NCBI GenBank assembly: GCA_030748575.1
Contig: JASMLR010000014.1
Coordinates: forward strand, 1 to 42,406
Source: Phycisphaerales bacterium
GTDB taxonomy: Bacteria > Planctomycetota > Phycisphaerae > Phycisphaerales > SM1A02
DNA: 42,406 nucleotides
Direction of reading: 5' to 3'
Made by a program: the position numbers and the translations under genes. Positions 1-7,321 of the stretch are shown in pieces. The first letter of the stretch is position 1. Every line of letters begins with the position of its first letter. Under the pieces are notes generated by a model. The model saw nothing but the letters and a program-made list of their open reading frames with translations, had not been told where the DNA came from and did not search any database.

Positions 1-30
1 CCACGACGAACTCGTTCATCTGCTTTCACC

Positions 31-420
31 ATGGGCGCCTTAGAAACAGCACGGACACTCGACCAGAGCGGCTCCACAACCGCCGCATCGGTCATCGCCG
101 AAGGCTGCGCGTACACACGGCCCGACACCGTGATCACCGGGCGGGATGCCATTCTGGCCTCGTATCGTTCCGCCGACGAATGGGGTCAGTCCTCGTTGGA
201 TCAGGTGGTCTTTGAATCATCGGTACGTCCGCACGAGGACGGTCGCTTCGCCATCGAGTATCTGGATCTGCTCACGCGCCGTGGGCATCAGCATGAACAC
301 CGCTGCCGCCAGATTGTCACGGTGCAGGCCGGACTGATCACGCACATGGAGCACGTCGACCTTCCAGGCCAGCCGGAGGCGCTTCGAGCATGCTTTGAGC
401 AAGTCGGCGTACAACGCTGA
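31..420 (+). CDS. NTF2/SnoaL-like small protein
   Basis: A 129-residue soluble protein without signal peptide or membrane segment. Its layout fits the NTF2/SnoaL-like cone fold: an N-terminal helix, an ITGRDAILASYRSADEW helix typical of the first half of these domains, then alternating strands (RFAIEYLDLLTRRG, HRCRQIVTVQAGLITHMEHVDLPG) of the curved sheet. Such domains serve as small-molecule isomerases, dehydratases or plain ligand-binding modules, and the substrate cannot be read from sequence. The ATG at 31 is the first in frame; only 30 bases lie upstream in the window, so a longer N-terminus cannot be excluded, although the domain looks complete. No clear Shine-Dalgarno is seen. The next feature is a tRNA 50 bases downstream. 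Fold call is moderate, function unknown. Confidence 0.7.
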   Translation: MGALETARTLDQSGSTTAASVIAEGCAYTRPDTVITGRDAILASYRSADEWGQSSLDQVVFESSVRPHEDGRFAIEYLDLLTRRGHQHEHRCRQIVTVQAGLITHMEHVDLPGQPEALRACFEQVGVQR

Positions 421-455
421 CCGAACCGGCTCCAATGGTGGCGAGGCCGACGCGA

Positions 456-461
456 TACCAT
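456..461 (+). promoter_or_regulatory. Putative -10 box of the tRNA gene
   Basis: TACCAT preceded by GCGA, ending 10 nt before the first base of the tRNA, the distance expected for a -10 element. The same GATACCNT wording precedes several other genes in this window. No convincing -35 hexamer is visible. Confidence 0.4.
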
Positions 462-471
462 GAGGCCGTGC

Positions 472-544
472 GGGCTGGTAGCTCAGGGGTTAGAGCAAGC
501 GACTCATAATCGCCAGGTCGCAGGTTCGAATCCTGCCCAGCCTA
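472..544 (+). tRNA. tRNA with CAU anticodon (elongator Met or Ile2)
   Basis: A complete cloverleaf of 73 nt. The acceptor stem GGGCTGG pairs with CCAGCCT (537-543) with one G-U at the end, and A544 is the discriminator. The D arm is GCTC/GAGC, the anticodon loop CTCATAA has CAT at 505-507, and the T arm is GCAGG-TTCGAAT-CCTGC (520-536). CCA is not encoded. The first pair is not the C-A mismatch of initiator tRNA and the anticodon stem lacks the three G-C pairs, so it is an elongator type. The anticodon arm GCGACTCATAATCGC matches the one I know from the E. coli minor isoleucine tRNA (lysidine-modified CAU), but C4-G69 with U5-A68 is a mixed signal for the TilS recognition pairs, so Met and Ile2 both stay open. 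Confidence 0.93.
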
Positions 545-550
545 CTTGAA

Positions 551-722
551 GCGATGGTCGGAGCCTCCGGCTCCACCATCGCTTCTGCGCAGGCTGGTAC
601 TGCGGCCTCGGGCCGCAGCGGGCGGGCGAGACGCCCGCCCAGTCTTCTGGTTCTCGGCCGGCAAGCCGGCCTCCGACTTGGGGTCTGCGACCCCGGCGTC
701 ACATCCTGCCCGGCTCGTCATC
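551..722. repeat. Hairpin-chain repeat, copy 1 (172 bp)
   Basis: First of two tandem near-identical units. Nearly the whole unit is a string of five palindromes: 551-582 (GCGATGGT..GGAGCC pairing with GGCTCC..ACCATCGC, one bulged C), 600-618 (CTGCGGCC-TCG-GGCCGCAG), 620-640 (GGGCGGGCG-AGA-CGCCCGCCC), 656-671 (GGCCGGC-AA-GCCGGCC) and 680-694 (GGGGTC-TGC-GACCCC). The ORFs that run through it are by-products of the GC-rich palindromes. It starts 6 bases after the tRNA. Nothing coding is seen between 545 and 928. Confidence 0.9.
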
Positions 723-895
723 GCGATGGTCGGAGCCCCCAGCTCCACCATCGCTTCTGCGCAGGCTGGTGCTGCGGCCTCGGGCCGCAGCGGGCGGGCG
801 AGACGCCCGCCCAGTCCTCTGGTGCTCGGCCGGCAAAGCCGGCCTCCGACTTGGGGTCTGCGACCCCGGCGTCACATCCTGCCCGGCTGGTCATC
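723..895. repeat. Hairpin-chain repeat, copy 2 (173 bp)
   Basis: Second tandem unit, with one extra A in the fourth loop (GGC-AAA-GCC) and a few substitutions relative to copy 1. Most changes fall in loops or between stems: the fourth loop changes length, and the first hairpin has a CCCCA loop in place of the original TCC region while its GGAGC/GCTCC stem is retained. A third unit appears to begin at 896 (GCGATG) but breaks off at once, so the array ends here. The pattern suggests a mobile or amplified intergenic element of REP/BIME style. Confidence 0.9.
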
Positions 896-928
896 GCGAT
901 GCGGGCAGCGCCTCTGCCCACCCACTGG

Positions 929-2188
929 CTATCCGCACACACCCCAGTTGGTAAGCAGTCCCAGAAGGTCCTCCACATCGGCATCGTCATCGCGGGAGAC
1001 GTCCACCCGATCGTCTGCGGTGATCAGCGCACTTCCGTAGGCCGACAGGAAGAGCGCAATATCGCCCCCGTCCACGTCGCCGTCTTGGTCCACATCACCG
1101 GGGCAGCACCAGTCGCCGAGGTCATTGCCACCGCCGTCCGTGTAGGCCATCTCAATCTCACCCGACGACGGATGGTCGCAGAAGGTCGAATCGGCAACGC
1201 TCAGCGCGGCATCGGCATCTCCCGAAATCGCGTGCCAGGTGTCGTACCCCGATTCGGTCGCTTCATTCAGGCTGAATATGGAGTACGACACATCGACCGT
1301 GCCATCACTGCGAATGTACACCGCGCCCGATCGGGTCGCGACATTGTCCTCAACATCGCAACTGACCAACGTCAGGAGTCCCTTGGCGACTTGGGCAGCC
1401 GATCCGAACGAAGCATCATTCATCCTGAACTGGCTCGACGTCACCGTCACGTCCGACTCCACGTCGTACAACCTCATCGCGCCACCATTGGAGGCGATGT
1501 TGCCGGTGAAGATGCTGCCGGAGATGGTGGCCACCCCACTACGGACTTCCATGGCACCGCCATTGCTGGCCCAACCGTCTTCAAACGTGCAGTTTGAGAT
1601 GGTGCCCGATGCGTTGTCCACGAACATGCACCCGCCGTACGAGGTTGACGAACATCCAAACATGGTTGTATCAGCCAGGGAGAACGTGATTGGTTGACTA
1701 GACACCGCTGAGTCCAGACATATGGCCCCGCCCTTGCCGAACGACTGCTGATCGCTGCAATTCGTAAACGTGCACGACGAGATCGTGATGCTCTCGCCGG
1801 CGTTGCGCGCAAGCACACCTCCGCCATCTTGCGAGGTTGTGGCGCAGTCGACAAAGTCGATGCCCTCAATCACCACATCGCCGCTCCAGCATGCCAGGCC
1901 CTGTGCAGCGTCCTGCCCGTCGATCGTCACGCCCGGAGCCGTCGCCCGAATCGTCAGGTCCAGCGTGTTCGTCACACCAAGGGACACGACGACGCCATCT
2001 TCATCATCATCGATGTACGTTCCGGGGGCTATCTCGATCACATCGCCATCCGACGCGGCATCGACCGCATCCTGAATTGCCGTGTAGTCACCCCCGCCCG
2101 CCACATCCACCAGCCAGGTGACCGCTGCCGCGGGTGACGCGAGGCCAAGGACGGTAGCAATCAGGAGTGATGTGCGGGATTGCATCAT
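929..2188 (-). CDS. Secreted beta-helix protein with dockerin-type C-terminus
   Basis: A 419-residue exported protein. Residues 1-22 form a signal peptide (basic MMQSR, hydrophobic core, cleavage after PAAA). The middle is a right-handed parallel beta-helix of the polymorphic outer-membrane type: repeated turns such as ISSCTFTNCS, ISNCTFEDG, ISGSIFTGNIASNGGAM and VTSSQFRMNDASFGSA. It opens with DYTAIQDAVDAASDGDVIEIAPGTY, the usual start of these helices. The last 60 residues resemble a dockerin, with two calcium-loop-like segments, DVDQDGDVDGGD and DVSRDDDADVED, bounded by cysteines. The start at 2188 is preferred over the ORF's 33-codon extension because it gives a clean signal peptide and has GAGGAAAGG just upstream. 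Likely cell-surface or extracellular, possibly glycan binding. It lies 89 bases behind the pseudopilin-like gene and may share its transcript. Confidence 0.85.
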   Translation of the reverse strand: MMQSRTSLLIATVLGLASPAAAVTWLVDVAGGGDYTAIQDAVDAASDGDVIEIAPGTYIDDDEDGVVVSLGVTNTLDLTIRATAPGVTIDGQDAAQGLACWSGDVVIEGIDFVDCATTSQDGGGVLARNAGESITISSCTFTNCSDQQSFGKGGAICLDSAVSSQPITFSLADTTMFGCSSTSYGGCMFVDNASGTISNCTFEDGWASNGGAMEVRSGVATISGSIFTGNIASNGGAMRLYDVESDVTVTSSQFRMNDASFGSAAQVAKGLLTLVSCDVEDNVATRSGAVYIRSDGTVDVSYSIFSLNEATESGYDTWHAISGDADAALSVADSTFCDHPSSGEIEMAYTDGGGNDLGDWCCPGDVDQDGDVDGGDIALFLSAYGSALITADDRVDVSRDDDADVEDLLGLLTNWGVCG

Positions 2189-2277
2189 GAGCAGCCTTTC
2201 CTCAACCGAAACCTCGATGACCGATACGCCGCCACCGATGCCCCACCTTGAGGTACGTGTGACGGCTCGACGGCCAG

Positions 2278-3060
2278 TCAGTCCCACTGAAGCATCGGTC
2301 CGGAGCGGCCGATCGACCGAGTAAACCCCAAAATCGCATCCCCGTGGGCATCGTCGTCATCGATACGAAACACATGATCCTCGCCACCGGCTCCAGCCCG
2401 CCGAGCGGCATCGAGCCCCTGAACCAGCGACACGTGGCCGTCGCCGTAGGCGAAGTACCCCGCCCAGCGGCCGGTGTCCGGGTCGCAGGTCAGCGAATCC
2501 ACGCTCGGCACGCCGCCCTCGGGCCCGCGGTTGCCCAGCACGGGCATCGTCGAGTCCATCCGGCGGCTCGACCAGTGCGTTGCCCGGTCTCCGTACAGCA
2601 CGAGGTGGGCATAGGAAACATTGGAATACTCGTCGAGATCGGCCGAGAAACCGGCATCCCAGTACTCACCCTCGGCGGGGTTCCATGCATGCCAGTCGTA
2701 CTGGTCGTACGGCTCCACGTTGCCCCAGTCCATGTCAGAGATGAGCGCGTCGGGTGACACGATGCGCTGGGCAATCAGAAGGCTGTAGACGGCGGCCGTG
2801 ACGTCATCGCCTTCATCACCCGTCAGATCGCTCGGGCGAGGAAATGCCGGATCGCCGCCGATGCTGGACGAAATGAGCGACTGCATCAATTGCTGCGTCT
2901 GGAACATATCGGTCAGTCGGCCTGGCGAGGCCGGCACCGCGCGGCCTGCGTCATCGGTTCCTGACTTCAGGCCCGAAATGGATCCGTAGAACATGGCGTA
3001 CATCACAAGCAGGACCGCGACGACGACCAGCAGGCCAACGATGCTGAATCCGCGCCTCAC
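2278..3060 (-). CDS. Pseudopilin-like membrane protein with C-terminal DGH motif
   Basis: A 260-residue protein starting at GTG 3060, whose GTGA overlaps the stop of the preceding lipoprotein gene. The N-terminus MRRGFSIVGLLVVVAVLLVMYAMFY resembles a type IV prepilin: basic leader, G4-F5 cleavage site, then a hydrophobic helix. The glutamate expected at position +5 of the mature protein is glycine here. The rest is periplasmic, with no further membrane segment. The end, AGYFAYGDGHVSLVQGLDAARR, resembles the DGH motif near the C-terminus of many planctomycete prepilin-type proteins. A longer ATG/GTG-started reading frame up to 3180 exists but would overlap the upstream gene by 120 bases. Role unknown; a minor pseudopilin or a sensor using the same fold are both possible. 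Confidence 0.75.
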   Translation of the reverse strand: MRRGFSIVGLLVVVAVLLVMYAMFYGSISGLKSGTDDAGRAVPASPGRLTDMFQTQQLMQSLISSSIGGDPAFPRPSDLTGDEGDDVTAAVYSLLIAQRIVSPDALISDMDWGNVEPYDQYDWHAWNPAEGEYWDAGFSADLDEYSNVSYAHLVLYGDRATHWSSRRMDSTMPVLGNRGPEGGVPSVDSLTCDPDTGRWAGYFAYGDGHVSLVQGLDAARRAGAGGEDHVFRIDDDDAHGDAILGFTRSIGRSGPMLQWD

Positions 3061-3557
3061 GGACTGCTGCCCTGTTGTTCGGCGTGACGGCGCTTCACGA
3101 GCGCGTCGATGTCCGGCGTGGGCAGGAGGTCGAGATCCTGCTGCAGCCTCGCCTGGCCAGCGCGGTCCAGCAACGCCCATGCCTGCAGGACGCTTGGCGG
3201 ATCACCGGTGACCTCGAAGCGACGCCGCCCCTCGGCTGTCTTGACGACAATCTCCCACGTGTCGGTCCCGGGACCGGTCGCTGGCGGAGAGGCGACCCAC
3301 CCGGCCTCGCGGACCACACGGGACAGGGCCGCCCCCTGCGAGGCATCGATCGATCCGGTCCAAGACCAGATGCCATCCCGGGCGTCGTAGCCGCCTGCAA
3401 AGCGAAGCTGCCCCGCGGCCGACACGTCGTACCTGGCCATTCGTCCGTCTTCGGTCGACCGGAACATGTCAACGTCCGGCGCGATCGCCGGCCCCTTGGC
3501 CGCGCCCCCGCAGCCAACGAGCATCCCGCCTGCCAGAACCACGGCCATGCGGATCAT
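3057..3557 (-). CDS. Small lipoprotein of unknown function
   Basis: A 166-residue predicted lipoprotein. MIRMAVVLAGGMLVGC gives a signal peptide with lipobox LVGC and lipidated Cys16. The mature part has a DGRMARYDVSAAGQLRF strand region, a helix (SQGAALSRVVREAGWV) and a TWEIVVKTAEGRRRFEV hairpin. The same order occurs in the N-terminal domain of the larger lipoprotein encoded just upstream (GTLRYEA, REQMARVWDAAARLGL, VWLLAITGGGDRWMV), so the two may be distant paralogs. ATG 3557 overlaps the upstream stop as ATGA, and its own stop overlaps the next start as GTGA, so all three genes look translationally coupled. No known family recognised. Confidence 0.8.
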   Translation of the reverse strand: MIRMAVVLAGGMLVGCGGAAKGPAIAPDVDMFRSTEDGRMARYDVSAAGQLRFAGGYDARDGIWSWTGSIDASQGAALSRVVREAGWVASPPATGPGTDTWEIVVKTAEGRRRFEVTGDPPSVLQAWALLDRAGQARLQQDLDLLPTPDIDALVKRRHAEQQGSSP

Positions 3558-5212
3558 GATCCGCCACCCGTGGGCAGCGGCAGGAGACCCTGCGGCAGAC
3601 TTGATGACGCCCGGCCACCCGGCATCGGAACCTCCACAATGATCCACAGGTCGAAGGGGCCGCCGAAGACGGGGCCACGCTCCAGTCCCGCAGCGATCCG
3701 CGCACCGATCAGGCCCGTGTACTCGGTACAGCGAAGGACCGCGTCAAGCACCTGCGTCATGGCGGCCTGATCCACGAGCGCTCCGCCGGCCGCATTGATG
3801 GCCGAGATGGTGGTGCCGGCAGCCTTCTCGCGGGGCCGGTGCACCACCAGCCGCGTCCCCTGTCGCGACATGGGGATGATCTGCTGCTCGCATGGGCTCA
3901 GGGCCGGCAGATCAGCGTGCTCCACGCCCCAGACGACATGGATGCGGCGGACGTCGACAGGCCAGGCCGGCGGCTTGGGGGCCGGCGCCGCGGCCGCTGG
4001 ACTGGGCTGCGTGGGGGGTACCGCAGGGGGCACGAGTTGAGGCGCTGGCTTGGGCGCTGGCTTGGGCGCTGGCGCGGGCGCTGGCGCGGGCTTGGGCGTC
4101 GCGACCGTGGCTGGTGGTGGCGTCGGATCTGCCTTCGGCGCTGGCTTGGGCGCTGGCTTGGGCGCTGGCTTGGGCGCTGGCGCGGGCTTGGGCGTCGCGA
4201 CCGTGGCTGGTGGTGGCGTCGGATCTGGCTTCGGCGCTGGCTTGGGCGCTGGCGCGGGCTTGGGCGTCGCAACCGTGGCTGATGGTGGCGTCGGATCTGG
4301 CTTTGGCGATGGCTTCGGCGCTGGCGCCGGCACTGGCTTGGGCGCTGGCGCCGGCTTGGGCGTCGCGACCGTGGCGGGCGGCGCGGGTGGCGGCGGCGTG
4401 AGATCCGGCTTCGGCGCTGGCGCGGGCTTGGCCGTCGCGACCGTGGCGGGCGGCGCGGGTGGCGGCGGTGTGGGATCCGGCTTCGGCGCTGGCGCGGGTT
4501 TGGTCGTCGCAACCGCGGGTGGCGGCGGCGCCGGATCTGGCTTCGGCGCTGGCGCGGGCCTGGTCGCGGGTGGCCGCGTTGCGGCCGGGTCGACCATCCT
4601 GGGTGCCGATGCAACCAACGTCGGGCCGTCGCCGCCGCGATAGGCCTGCCATGGGTCCGGTCCATAGTTCCAGCGAAGCGGTTCGGCGGATGCCACGGAA
4701 CGGCGACGGTCCGGCGCCCACGCCAACGCGGCGAGTTCCCGCCCGAATTCCACCAGCGCCCCGTCGGGCTGCGAGGTGCCGTCGGTTCGGCGGGTCACCA
4801 TCCACCGATCTCCCCCACCCGTGATCGCCAGAAGCCACACGCTGCCACGGCGAGACGGGGGCAGCACGCGGCGAATGTCCGCCTCTGTATCGCCGGCCGA
4901 CGGGTCGGTCAGGCCGAGTCGAGCCGCGGCGTCCCATACCCGCGCCATCTGCTCGCGGTCGAGTCGACGCACCATCGGTGGCACGGTGTTCGGGCCCAGG
5001 CCACGCCGCGCCTCGTATCGCAGGGTGCCGTCCGGCTCAAGCAGCACCCGGCTCGTCCGCTCGTCCGCCCGATCTCCCTGGGGCCGCGCGAGAATCGTCA
5101 GGTCAACGGAGAAGTCGTCGGGAACGACGCCCAGCGGATCGGACCGCCGCGGGTTCGCCGCGCACGACACCATCACGAGCATCAGAACAGGAAGCACACG
5201 CCACATCGACAT
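3554..5212 (-). CDS. Lipoprotein with long Pro-Ala-Lys linker
   Basis: A 552-residue predicted lipoprotein: MSMWRVLPVLMLVMVSC ends in a lipobox (MVSC, Cys17). Three parts follow. An N-terminal domain of about 180 residues resembles the mature part of the neighbouring small lipoprotein. A linker of about 200 residues is made of PAPKP, ATVAT and TPPP units (six VAT-KPAPAPKP blocks). A C-terminal domain of about 120 residues starts at VDVRRIHVVWGVEHADLP. Such Pro/Lys linkers usually span the periplasm or cell wall, as in TonB, which would let a lipid-anchored protein reach across the envelope. No TonB-type C-terminus is recognised. ATG 5212 (or 5206) is chosen for the signal peptide; TACCAT at 5220-5225 ends 7 bases before it, suggesting a leaderless mRNA. 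First gene of the coupled group down to 2278. Function unknown. Confidence 0.8.
   Translation of the reverse strand: MSMWRVLPVLMLVMVSCAANPRRSDPLGVVPDDFSVDLTILARPQGDRADERTSRVLLEPDGTLRYEARRGLGPNTVPPMVRRLDREQMARVWDAAARLGLTDPSAGDTEADIRRVLPPSRRGSVWLLAITGGGDRWMVTRRTDGTSQPDGALVEFGRELAALAWAPDRRRSVASAEPLRWNYGPDPWQAYRGGDGPTLVASAPRMVDPAATRPPATRPAPAPKPDPAPPPPAVATTKPAPAPKPDPTPPPPAPPATVATAKPAPAPKPDLTPPPPAPPATVATPKPAPAPKPVPAPAPKPSPKPDPTPPSATVATPKPAPAPKPAPKPDPTPPPATVATPKPAPAPKPAPKPAPKPAPKADPTPPPATVATPKPAPAPAPAPKPAPKPAPQLVPPAVPPTQPSPAAAAPAPKPPAWPVDVRRIHVVWGVEHADLPALSPCEQQIIPMSRQGTRLVVHRPREKAAGTTISAINAAGGALVDQAAMTQVLDAVLRCTEYTGLIGARIAAGLERGPVFGGPFDLWIIVEVPMPGGRASSSLPQGLLPLPTGGGS
4035..4575. repeat. GC-rich tandem repeat encoding the PAPKP linker
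   Basis: An imperfect array of GGCGCTGGCTTGGGCGCTGG-type units (plus strand) interspersed with longer blocks carrying GCGTCGCGACCGTGGC. It encodes the Pro-Ala-Lys linker of the minus-strand lipoprotein. All frames are open here because of base composition, which explains the several long overlapping ORFs. Arrays like this vary in length by slippage. Confidence 0.85.
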
Positions 5213-5219
5213 GGTGGCA

Positions 5220-5225
5220 ATGGTA
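5220..5225 (-). promoter_or_regulatory. Putative -10 box of the lipoprotein operon
   Basis: TACCAT on the minus strand, ending 7 nt before ATG 5212; transcription would begin at or next to the start codon. It faces the pheT box at 5283, making this a compact divergent promoter region. Confidence 0.4.
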
Positions 5226-5282
5226 CGCGGTCCCCCCCGCGTGTGGTCCATGAGCCTTCAGCCGCCGAGCCGCCATCGCGGA

Positions 5283-5288
5283 TACCCT
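5283..5288 (+). promoter_or_regulatory. Putative -10 box of pheT
   Basis: GGATACCCT, with the hexamer TACCCT ending 6 nt before ATG 5295. No Shine-Dalgarno lies between, which fits a leaderless mRNA. No -35 match is seen. Confidence 0.4.
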
Positions 5289-5294
5289 GCGGCC

Positions 5295-7319
5295 ATGGAC
5301 ACTTCGGTCGCCTGGATCAATGATTATCTGGACAGCCCTGTCGACGCCGACATGCAGGCTGACCTGCTCACACACGCAGGATTCCCGCTGGAAGGCCGGA
5401 CCGACGTGGAGGGGGATGTGCGGCAGGACTTCGAAATGACGTCCAACCGCGGCGACTGCACGTGTCACGTCGGTCTGGCCCGCGAGATTGCGGCCCTGAG
5501 CGATCGCGAACTGCAGATTCCGGCGGCCACCCCCCCAACCGACGGCGCGGACGTCACAACGCTGGCTTCGCTGACCAACGAAGACCCCACGCACTGCCCG
5601 TGGTACACCGGCCGCGTGATCACCGGCATCACCGTCGGGCAGGCACCGCAGCACGTCCGGTCGCGGCTCCTGGCCCGTGGCGACATCCCCCGGTCCAATG
5701 TCGTAGACGCCACGAACTTCGTGCTCTTCGAAGCAGGCCAGCCCACGCATGTCTTTGATCTCGACACACTGTCCGGCCGGCACATCATCGTTCGTATGGC
5801 CCGGAAGGGCGAGCGGTTTCTGCCCATCGGCGAAGGCGCCGTGGAGATTGAACTCGACGGCACCGAACTGGTGATTGCGGACGAAGAGGGCCCGGTCGCC
5901 CTGGCCGGCGTCAAGGGCGGCGCTCGCACCGCCGTCACCGAAGCAACGACCAACATTCTGGTTGAAGCCGCGACGTTTGATCCCGTCATGGTGCGGCACT
6001 CAAGTAGGCTGCACAACATCTCAAGCGACTCTTCGTTCCGCTTTGAACGCGGCGTCTCGCCAGGACAAGTGGACGCTGCTGCGGAGCGATTGTGCTCGCT
6101 TATTCTTGAAACGGCCGGCGGCGAACTGGCCCCGGGCGTGCTTCGATCCGGCGCCGCCATGCCCGATCGAGTCACCGTGACCATGCGAACCGATCGCTGC
6201 AGAGATCTGCTCGGACTGGACATTCCAGACCAGCAGCAGGTGGACATGCTCACCGGACTGGACTTCGAGCCCGTTCTGGAGCAAGGCGTCATCACTGCTA
6301 CCGTCCCTTTCCACCGAGGCGACATACACCGCGAGGTCGATCTCATCGAGGAAGTCATGCGGATGCATGGCTTCGCCGACGTGCCGGTCGACGATGCCGT
6401 CACCATTCGGCCCGCCGCAGACCCGCCCGAACACGAGGCGAGAGCGTCCCTGACCGCAGCACTGGTCGACGACGGGTTCGTGGAGACGGTGACGCACTCC
6501 CTGATTGCAGATCGCCATATGGACCTCTGGCTTCGTGACGGATGCAGGACCCGGCGGGTCCACGAGGCGCGGGCCGCCGGCTTCCCCACCTTGCGGCCAT
6601 CGATCATTCCCAGCCTCACCAGCGTGCGAGCGAGAAACGCAGACCAAGGCGTGAGCGACCTGCGGCTGTTTGAACTCGGCAGTGTCTTTGAAGCGTCGGC
6701 GGACGGCGCGCACGCCGAGGACCTCGAACTCGGCCTGCTCATGGATCAGACAAACGAAGACGACGGCATTCGCCCCATACGCGGGGCGCTGGACCATGTG
6801 CTTGCTGCACTTGGCGCCGACGACATCCGCGTGGAGCCTTGTGAGCCACTGCCCTGGCTCAATCCTGCCGGGCGGGTCCTTGTCGACGGCGCGCCGATTG
6901 GATTCCTCGGGCGACTCAGCCCCGCGGCCGCCGAAGACGCCGGTCTGGAAGCGCCGCTGCCGCTCGCCGCGACGATCAGGCCCAAGGCGCTCATGCAGGC
7001 ACCGAGGCCGGACCGCGAGGCCTCGCCATTGCCGGAGTTTCCCGGCATCGAGCGGGACATCTCACTCATCGTTCCAGAAAGCATCACCTGGGCGGCTGTG
7101 AGCGGCGCGATCGCGTCGAGCGAACTGCCGCACCTGGACCGAACGGACTTCGTCACCACGTGGCGTGGCAAAGGCGTCCCTGAGGGTCACAAGTCGGTCA
7201 CGGCAAGGCTGCTGATGCGGGCACCTGACCGCACACTCACCCGTGAGGAAGTCGAGGCGCCCATTGCGTCGCTGCTGAACAGGCTGCGGAGCGAACTCGG
7301 CGCTGAGATCAGGACCTGA
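5295..7319 (+). CDS. pheT: Phenylalanine--tRNA ligase beta subunit, short form
   Basis: A 674-residue beta subunit of PheRS, which with PheS charges tRNA-Phe. The N-terminal B1 part (VAWINDYLDSPVDADMQADLLTHAGFPLEG) runs straight into EMTSNRGDCTCHVGLAREIAAL. The roughly 110-residue EMAP/OB-fold tRNA-binding insert found there in E. coli PheT (795 residues) is absent. The B3/B4 core (RSNVVDATNFVLFEAGQPTHVFD, SSDSSFRFERGV), the B5 domain, the catalytic-like core and the C-terminal anticodon-binding FDX-ACB domain (PEFPGIERDISLIVPE, to the end) are all present. Start ATG 5295 fits the family N-terminus; the 173-codon extension to 4776 covers the divergent gene and is spurious. pheS is not in this window. 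The downstream cyclodeaminase gene begins 2 bases after the stop. Confidence 0.95.
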   Translation: MDTSVAWINDYLDSPVDADMQADLLTHAGFPLEGRTDVEGDVRQDFEMTSNRGDCTCHVGLAREIAALSDRELQIPAATPPTDGADVTTLASLTNEDPTHCPWYTGRVITGITVGQAPQHVRSRLLARGDIPRSNVVDATNFVLFEAGQPTHVFDLDTLSGRHIIVRMARKGERFLPIGEGAVEIELDGTELVIADEEGPVALAGVKGGARTAVTEATTNILVEAATFDPVMVRHSSRLHNISSDSSFRFERGVSPGQVDAAAERLCSLILETAGGELAPGVLRSGAAMPDRVTVTMRTDRCRDLLGLDIPDQQQVDMLTGLDFEPVLEQGVITATVPFHRGDIHREVDLIEEVMRMHGFADVPVDDAVTIRPAADPPEHEARASLTAALVDDGFVETVTHSLIADRHMDLWLRDGCRTRRVHEARAAGFPTLRPSIIPSLTSVRARNADQGVSDLRLFELGSVFEASADGAHAEDLELGLLMDQTNEDDGIRPIRGALDHVLAALGADDIRVEPCEPLPWLNPAGRVLVDGAPIGFLGRLSPAAAEDAGLEAPLPLAATIRPKALMQAPRPDREASPLPEFPGIERDISLIVPESITWAAVSGAIASSELPHLDRTDFVTTWRGKGVPEGHKSVTARLLMRAPDRTLTREEVEAPIASLLNRLRSELGAEIRT

Positions 7320-7321
7320 GC

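Noticed and set aside
472-544. Initiator tRNA-fMet
   Set aside because: It has a G-U first pair instead of the C-A mismatch, and the anticodon stem lacks three consecutive G-C pairs.
551-895. CRISPR array
   Set aside because: The two units are contiguous, 172-173 bp long and near-identical throughout, with no short repeats separated by unique spacers.
545-928. Integration site or genomic island next to the tRNA
   Set aside because: I found no integrase gene and no direct repeat of the tRNA 3' end in the window.
554-1597. A 347-codon plus-strand ORF over the repeat and the beta-helix gene
   Set aside because: It reads through the hairpin repeats and then antisense to a protein with a clear signal peptide, beta-helix and dockerin end; its own product has no recognisable domain.
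3839-4643. Several long ORFs in other frames over the PAPKP region
   Set aside because: All frames are open because of the low-complexity GC-rich repeat. Only the minus-strand frame has a lipobox and flanking non-repetitive domains.
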